Shown here: piece after piece, positions 61,359 to 64,000 of the stretch | Numbering within the stretch: the stretch's first letter is position 1 | Layout: the number at the start of each line of letters is the position of its first letter | The notes under the pieces: model-generated | What the model was told of the DNA's origin: nothing | Database searches by the model: none | Seen by the model: the letters and a program-made list of their open reading frames with translations, nothing else | From: a virus | Virus record (IMG/VR): IMGVR_UViG_3300023083_000001 | Span: 194,358-258,357 of that record | DNA length: 64,000 nucleotides | Direction: 5' to 3' (one strand) | Position numbers and translations under genes: made by a program

Positions 61359-62549
61359 TCACGCCGCCTTGAAAGTGGCCAAGCTTTTCTTGCCGTGCGT
61401 GTAAGCGCCTTTAGCTACATCAGTTGCCAAAGGCATCAACGTACGCACAGCGCTAGGTACTTTAGCCAACAGAGCACTGACAACCTTAGGACTGATTTTG
61501 TCCATGTTGTCTTGCTTCAGTTTACCCTGCAACCGAGTGATGGTGGTGACCGCTTCTTTAAGCGAGTCGCTTTGTTTCTCCATCTCAGCGCCCAGCATTA
61601 CGATTGCATCGGCCAAGCCCTGAACGCCGTTGTTGTCAAGAACCTTAACGCTTGGTACGCCCGCATCACCAGACAACGTTACTTTCAGCGTCAAACCGCC
61701 GATCGTACCGTCTTCAATTGCCACGGTTTTGTTACCGGGGAAATTTTGAGTCTTCTTGATATCAGACGTATTAACCGAAGCGGTCAACGTGCTACCGTCT
61801 TCTTGACCAACGCCAAGAGACTCTTGGAAAGCCTTACCTACCATGACCGATGTAGCGGCAGCCAGGTAGATACCTTTCCACTCATTGCAATACGCACGCA
61901 GAAGATCAGTTGTCTTGTCGACAGCGTTTTCGGGAGCCATGTCCGCGTCACCCACTTGCAGGTAACTGGTCCACGAAGCGCGGCCTTCAAATTCGGTCTG
62001 ATCAGGAGTACCCTTACTGGCCACAGCAGCGGCTTTCAAGGACGCGCCCATCTTCTTGACAGCGGCAGCGTGGTTCTTGAGATTGGTGACGAAGGTACTC
62101 ACGTTGGCGATGAAAGACTTGATCACAGCCACGAACGCATCCCACAGGCGCTTGAGCATGCCCTTGGATTTACCTTCAGTGTCTTTACGGTTCTCATCAC
62201 CCGTCTGGGTAACGCCGACAGCTTCAAAGCTTGCGCTGTAGACATTGGATTCCAGAGCAATGCCCATCGAACCCAGTACGGCGTGCATACCCAGTTGATA
62301 TTGACGAGCAACACGGCCGTTCCAGTCACCTTCAGGTACGGTGTCAAGGAACTGGGAGACGTAAGACTCCAAGGACTCAAGACCATTACCCATTTGCTCA
62401 ACGTTACGGCTGATAGCGCCAACGGTGTCACAAGACGATGCCAGTGCGTCAGTCGATTCTTCGATATCGCGTTCAGCAATGACCGGGTCCAACTCAGCCG
62501 CCATGGCGATTGCTGCTGCATTCTGTAGCGGGTCGTTATGCACTTGCAT
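61359..62549 (-). CDS. inner-head protein candidate with S-x-E site
   Basis: 396 residues from ATG 62549 (MQVHNDPLQN), with AAGGAT upstream; the frame from 62606 has no RBS. The acidic N-terminal region ends in S107-F108-E109, then A110. A hydrophobic/basic amphipathic stretch follows (about 130-175, KRLWDAFVAVIKSFIAN). LESYVSQFLD and GMHAVLGSMGIALES are close to LESYVSAILA and GLTASLEARDIPRE in the 50677 protein, so the two are true paralogues. Packaged head protein inferred. Confidence 0.75.
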   Translation of the reverse strand: MQVHNDPLQNAAAIAMAAELDPVIAERDIEESTDALASSCDTVGAISRNVEQMGNGLESLESYVSQFLDTVPEGDWNGRVARQYQLGMHAVLGSMGIALESNVYSASFEAVGVTQTGDENRKDTEGKSKGMLKRLWDAFVAVIKSFIANVSTFVTNLKNHAAAVKKMGASLKAAAVASKGTPDQTEFEGRASWTSYLQVGDADMAPENAVDKTTDLLRAYCNEWKGIYLAAATSVMVGKAFQESLGVGQEDGSTLTASVNTSDIKKTQNFPGNKTVAIEDGTIGGLTLKVTLSGDAGVPSVKVLDNNGVQGLADAIVMLGAEMEKQSDSLKEAVTTITRLQGKLKQDNMDKISPKVVSALLAKVPSAVRTLMPLATDVAKGAYTHGKKSLATFKAA

Positions 62550-62554
62550 AATCG

Positions 62555-63826
62555 TTATCCTTCGGTTCCGTAGCGGTGAGTGCAGGCGTCGATATAACCG
62601 ACACACGCCTTAATGGTTTTGATGTAATAAGGGCTGGTGTTAGTCCAACCCCAGGACGAGAGAGAACAAGCTTTGCTCAGCGCCTTGAACGCATTACGCA
62701 GTTCAGTGACATTGACGGCTTCTTCATCCTTGACATTGACGCCCTTGCTAAGAGATGCTACTTGTGCAGTGAGCTTCTCTATTGCAGTGACTTCCGTGTT
62801 CAGCTTGTCCAGCACCGTCATTGCACTGATAGCGTCGTTGATCCCATCCTTCATTTCTTCAAGGGTAAGGATCTTGGCCAAGTGATCTTTAGCCGTCACG
62901 ATGGGGTCGATACTGACGGTTGCGCCGAGAAGCGGAAACTCCCCTGTGCCTTCTTTGAGTTCCAGACTGTGCGTCACCACAAAATCAATCTGAACCTTGG
63001 CGTTTGCTTTGTTGGACTGTGAGGCGTGCGACTTGATCGCATCAGATGCCTTAGTCAACGCAGCGGCGGAGACCGAAGACGTGGGCAGAGAGACCGAAGT
63101 AATCCCCTTCCACTGATTACGCCAAGCTGTTACGAAGTCTTCAAAACGCGCCACGGTGTTGACGATCTGAAACGACGGCGACACTAGACGTTCGTTCTTG
63201 TCAGTCAACCAGATCGCGGAAGTACCCAGGTTGATTGTCCCCGAAGGATCTTTGATCGAACCCTTAAGCGCATCAACCTTTACCTTGACCTTAGCTGCGT
63301 AATCTTTGACAGCCTTAGCGTTGGTATTGATCTTGGCAAAGAAGTTCTTCATGGCGTCTGCCAGAGCCTTGAGGGCTGTGTAGATCCACGAGAAGATGCG
63401 ACTCACCAGATTGTTCTTGCGATCGATCACTTCGGAACTGTATTGCTTCAACGTCATACCGGATTCAAACGAGGGTACGATCATCGACGACGGAATGTCA
63501 ATACCCCGTGCACGCAGAATACACTCTACAGAGATGCGAAGTAACTCACCACCCTGCTCATCCAAACCCTGCTCCCCGTAGGTAGTCAGAGTCTGATTTA
63601 CCAATCCTTCCAAACCGTCCGCGGTCTCTACGCCATCAGAGATCAAGGTAACCTGCGCATTAACAGACTCGGCAACATCGACCAAACTTTCGATGTTATT
63701 CGCAGCGTCTGTTTCCAAGAGTGCAATCTCTGCGCTCTCTAAGGCAACACGTTCCAACTCAATCGCATTGGTGTCGACACGCGGTAATGGCTTGCATTGA
63801 GACATACGTCTTAACATGTCGCTCAT
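62555..63826 (-). CDS. inner-head protein candidate with S-x-E site
   Basis: 423 residues from ATG 63826, behind AAGGATCC. Acidic N-terminal region, RISVECILRARGIDIP (matching the paralogue motif before the site), then S119-F120-E121-S122, then a hydrophobic/basic segment (about 135-190, VSRIFSWIYTALKALADAMK). Separated from the 61359 gene by only 5 bases. The third clear member of the subgroup with 50677 and 61359. Confidence 0.75.
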   Translation of the reverse strand: MSDMLRRMSQCKPLPRVDTNAIELERVALESAEIALLETDAANNIESLVDVAESVNAQVTLISDGVETADGLEGLVNQTLTTYGEQGLDEQGGELLRISVECILRARGIDIPSSMIVPSFESGMTLKQYSSEVIDRKNNLVSRIFSWIYTALKALADAMKNFFAKINTNAKAVKDYAAKVKVKVDALKGSIKDPSGTINLGTSAIWLTDKNERLVSPSFQIVNTVARFEDFVTAWRNQWKGITSVSLPTSSVSAAALTKASDAIKSHASQSNKANAKVQIDFVVTHSLELKEGTGEFPLLGATVSIDPIVTAKDHLAKILTLEEMKDGINDAISAMTVLDKLNTEVTAIEKLTAQVASLSKGVNVKDEEAVNVTELRNAFKALSKACSLSSWGWTNTSPYYIKTIKACVGYIDACTHRYGTEG

Positions 63827-63844
63827 TACCGGATCCTTTGTCTA

Positions 63845-64000
63845 TTATTGCGTGGCAACCACGGTAGGGTCGAACTTGTCGGGCGATCCTTCAGCATTCT
63901 TATCCTTACGACCCACCGCCATGTCGATAACCCGCACACTGGCTTTGATACCAGTGAGGACCTGAGGAACGGTTTTCACCCAACCGGAGATCATGATCGA
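63845..64000 (-). CDS. 3' end of a further leftward gene (cut by the window edge)
   Basis: The reverse-strand frame from the window edge to TAA at 63845-63847 encodes about 51 residues (ISGWVKTVPQVLTGIKASV near the start). It ends 18 bases before the 62555 inner-head gene, so it is probably the upstream gene of the same leftward operon. Too little is visible to assign a function. Confidence 0.65.
   Translation of the reverse strand, partial: SIMISGWVKTVPQVLTGIKASVRVIDMAVGRKDKNAEGSPDKFDPTVVATQ

Noticed and set aside
61395-62528. A 377-codon plus-strand open frame opposite the 61359 inner-head gene
   Set aside because: The minus-strand gene has RBS, paralogues and a cleavage motif; the plus frame has none.
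1-64000. CRISPR arrays, insertion sequences, integrase or attachment sites
   Set aside because: No regularly spaced repeats, transposase-like proteins or recombinase motifs were seen.

Overview
The window looks like part of the genome of a nucleus-forming (phiKZ-like, Chimalliviridae-type) jumbo myophage, most likely infecting Pseudomonas. The main evidence is: (i) pieces of multi-subunit RNA polymerases cut into beta/beta-prime fragments on separate genes, including an NADFDGD active-site gene and two different C-terminal beta-prime fragments; (ii) a strongly expressed-looking 659-residue gene with its own long leader and strong terminator just upstream of an RNAP gene, the position and size expected of the nuclear-shell protein chimallin; (iii) six inner-head-type proteins with an S-x-E processing site; and (iv) T4-like baseplate genes. 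Host, species and family are inferred from gene content only. No database search was possible.

Layout. 1-3335: a rightward run of small unknown genes, with two frame anomalies. 3454-6285: the polymerase half (motifs B and C) of a family B DNA polymerase, then a small gene. 6319-7401: a leftward unknown gene. 7402-7769: a non-coding leader. 7770-9749: the chimallin candidate. 9837-11946: RNAP beta-prime N-terminal part plus a companion gene. 12010-16488: small unknown genes. 16451-19359: an SbcD/Mre11-like nuclease, an unknown gene, and a protein with a bacterial SSB-type acidic tail. 19516-23986: three large unknown genes; the first is a candidate for the fifth subunit of the non-virion RNAP. 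24454-28618: beta C-terminal and beta-prime C-terminal RNAP genes. 28703-31947: an SF2 helicase and three small or unknown genes. 35809-32008 (leftward): an unknown gene, a second beta-prime C-terminal fragment (probably the virion RNAP) and an acidic protein. 35895-38619: a small gene, then a 604-residue zinc-ribbon protein joined to the following frame by a candidate -1 ribosomal frameshift. 41785-38678 (leftward): an M48-like metalloprotease, a small membrane protein and an inner-head protein. 41888-43699: the exonuclease/motif A half of the DNA polymerase. 47779-43757 (leftward): baseplate-type structural genes. 47906-59831: virion structural genes with three inner-head proteins. 59937-61301: small unknown genes. 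64000-61359 (leftward): two more inner-head proteins and the end of another gene.

How it fits together. The replication genes (split DNA polymerase, SSB-like protein, SbcD-like nuclease, UvsW-like helicase) would act inside the phage nucleus made by the chimallin candidate. The RNAP fragments at 9837, 24454 and 26645 fit the non-virion enzyme that transcribes middle and late genes. The leftward fragment at 33637, among structural genes, fits the virion-packaged enzyme. The right half encodes particle components: baseplate, structural proteins, and a family of processed inner-head or ejected proteins. Transcription units end in at least a dozen stem-loops that share CATA/TATG flanks. No tRNA, CRISPR array, insertion sequence or integrase was seen.
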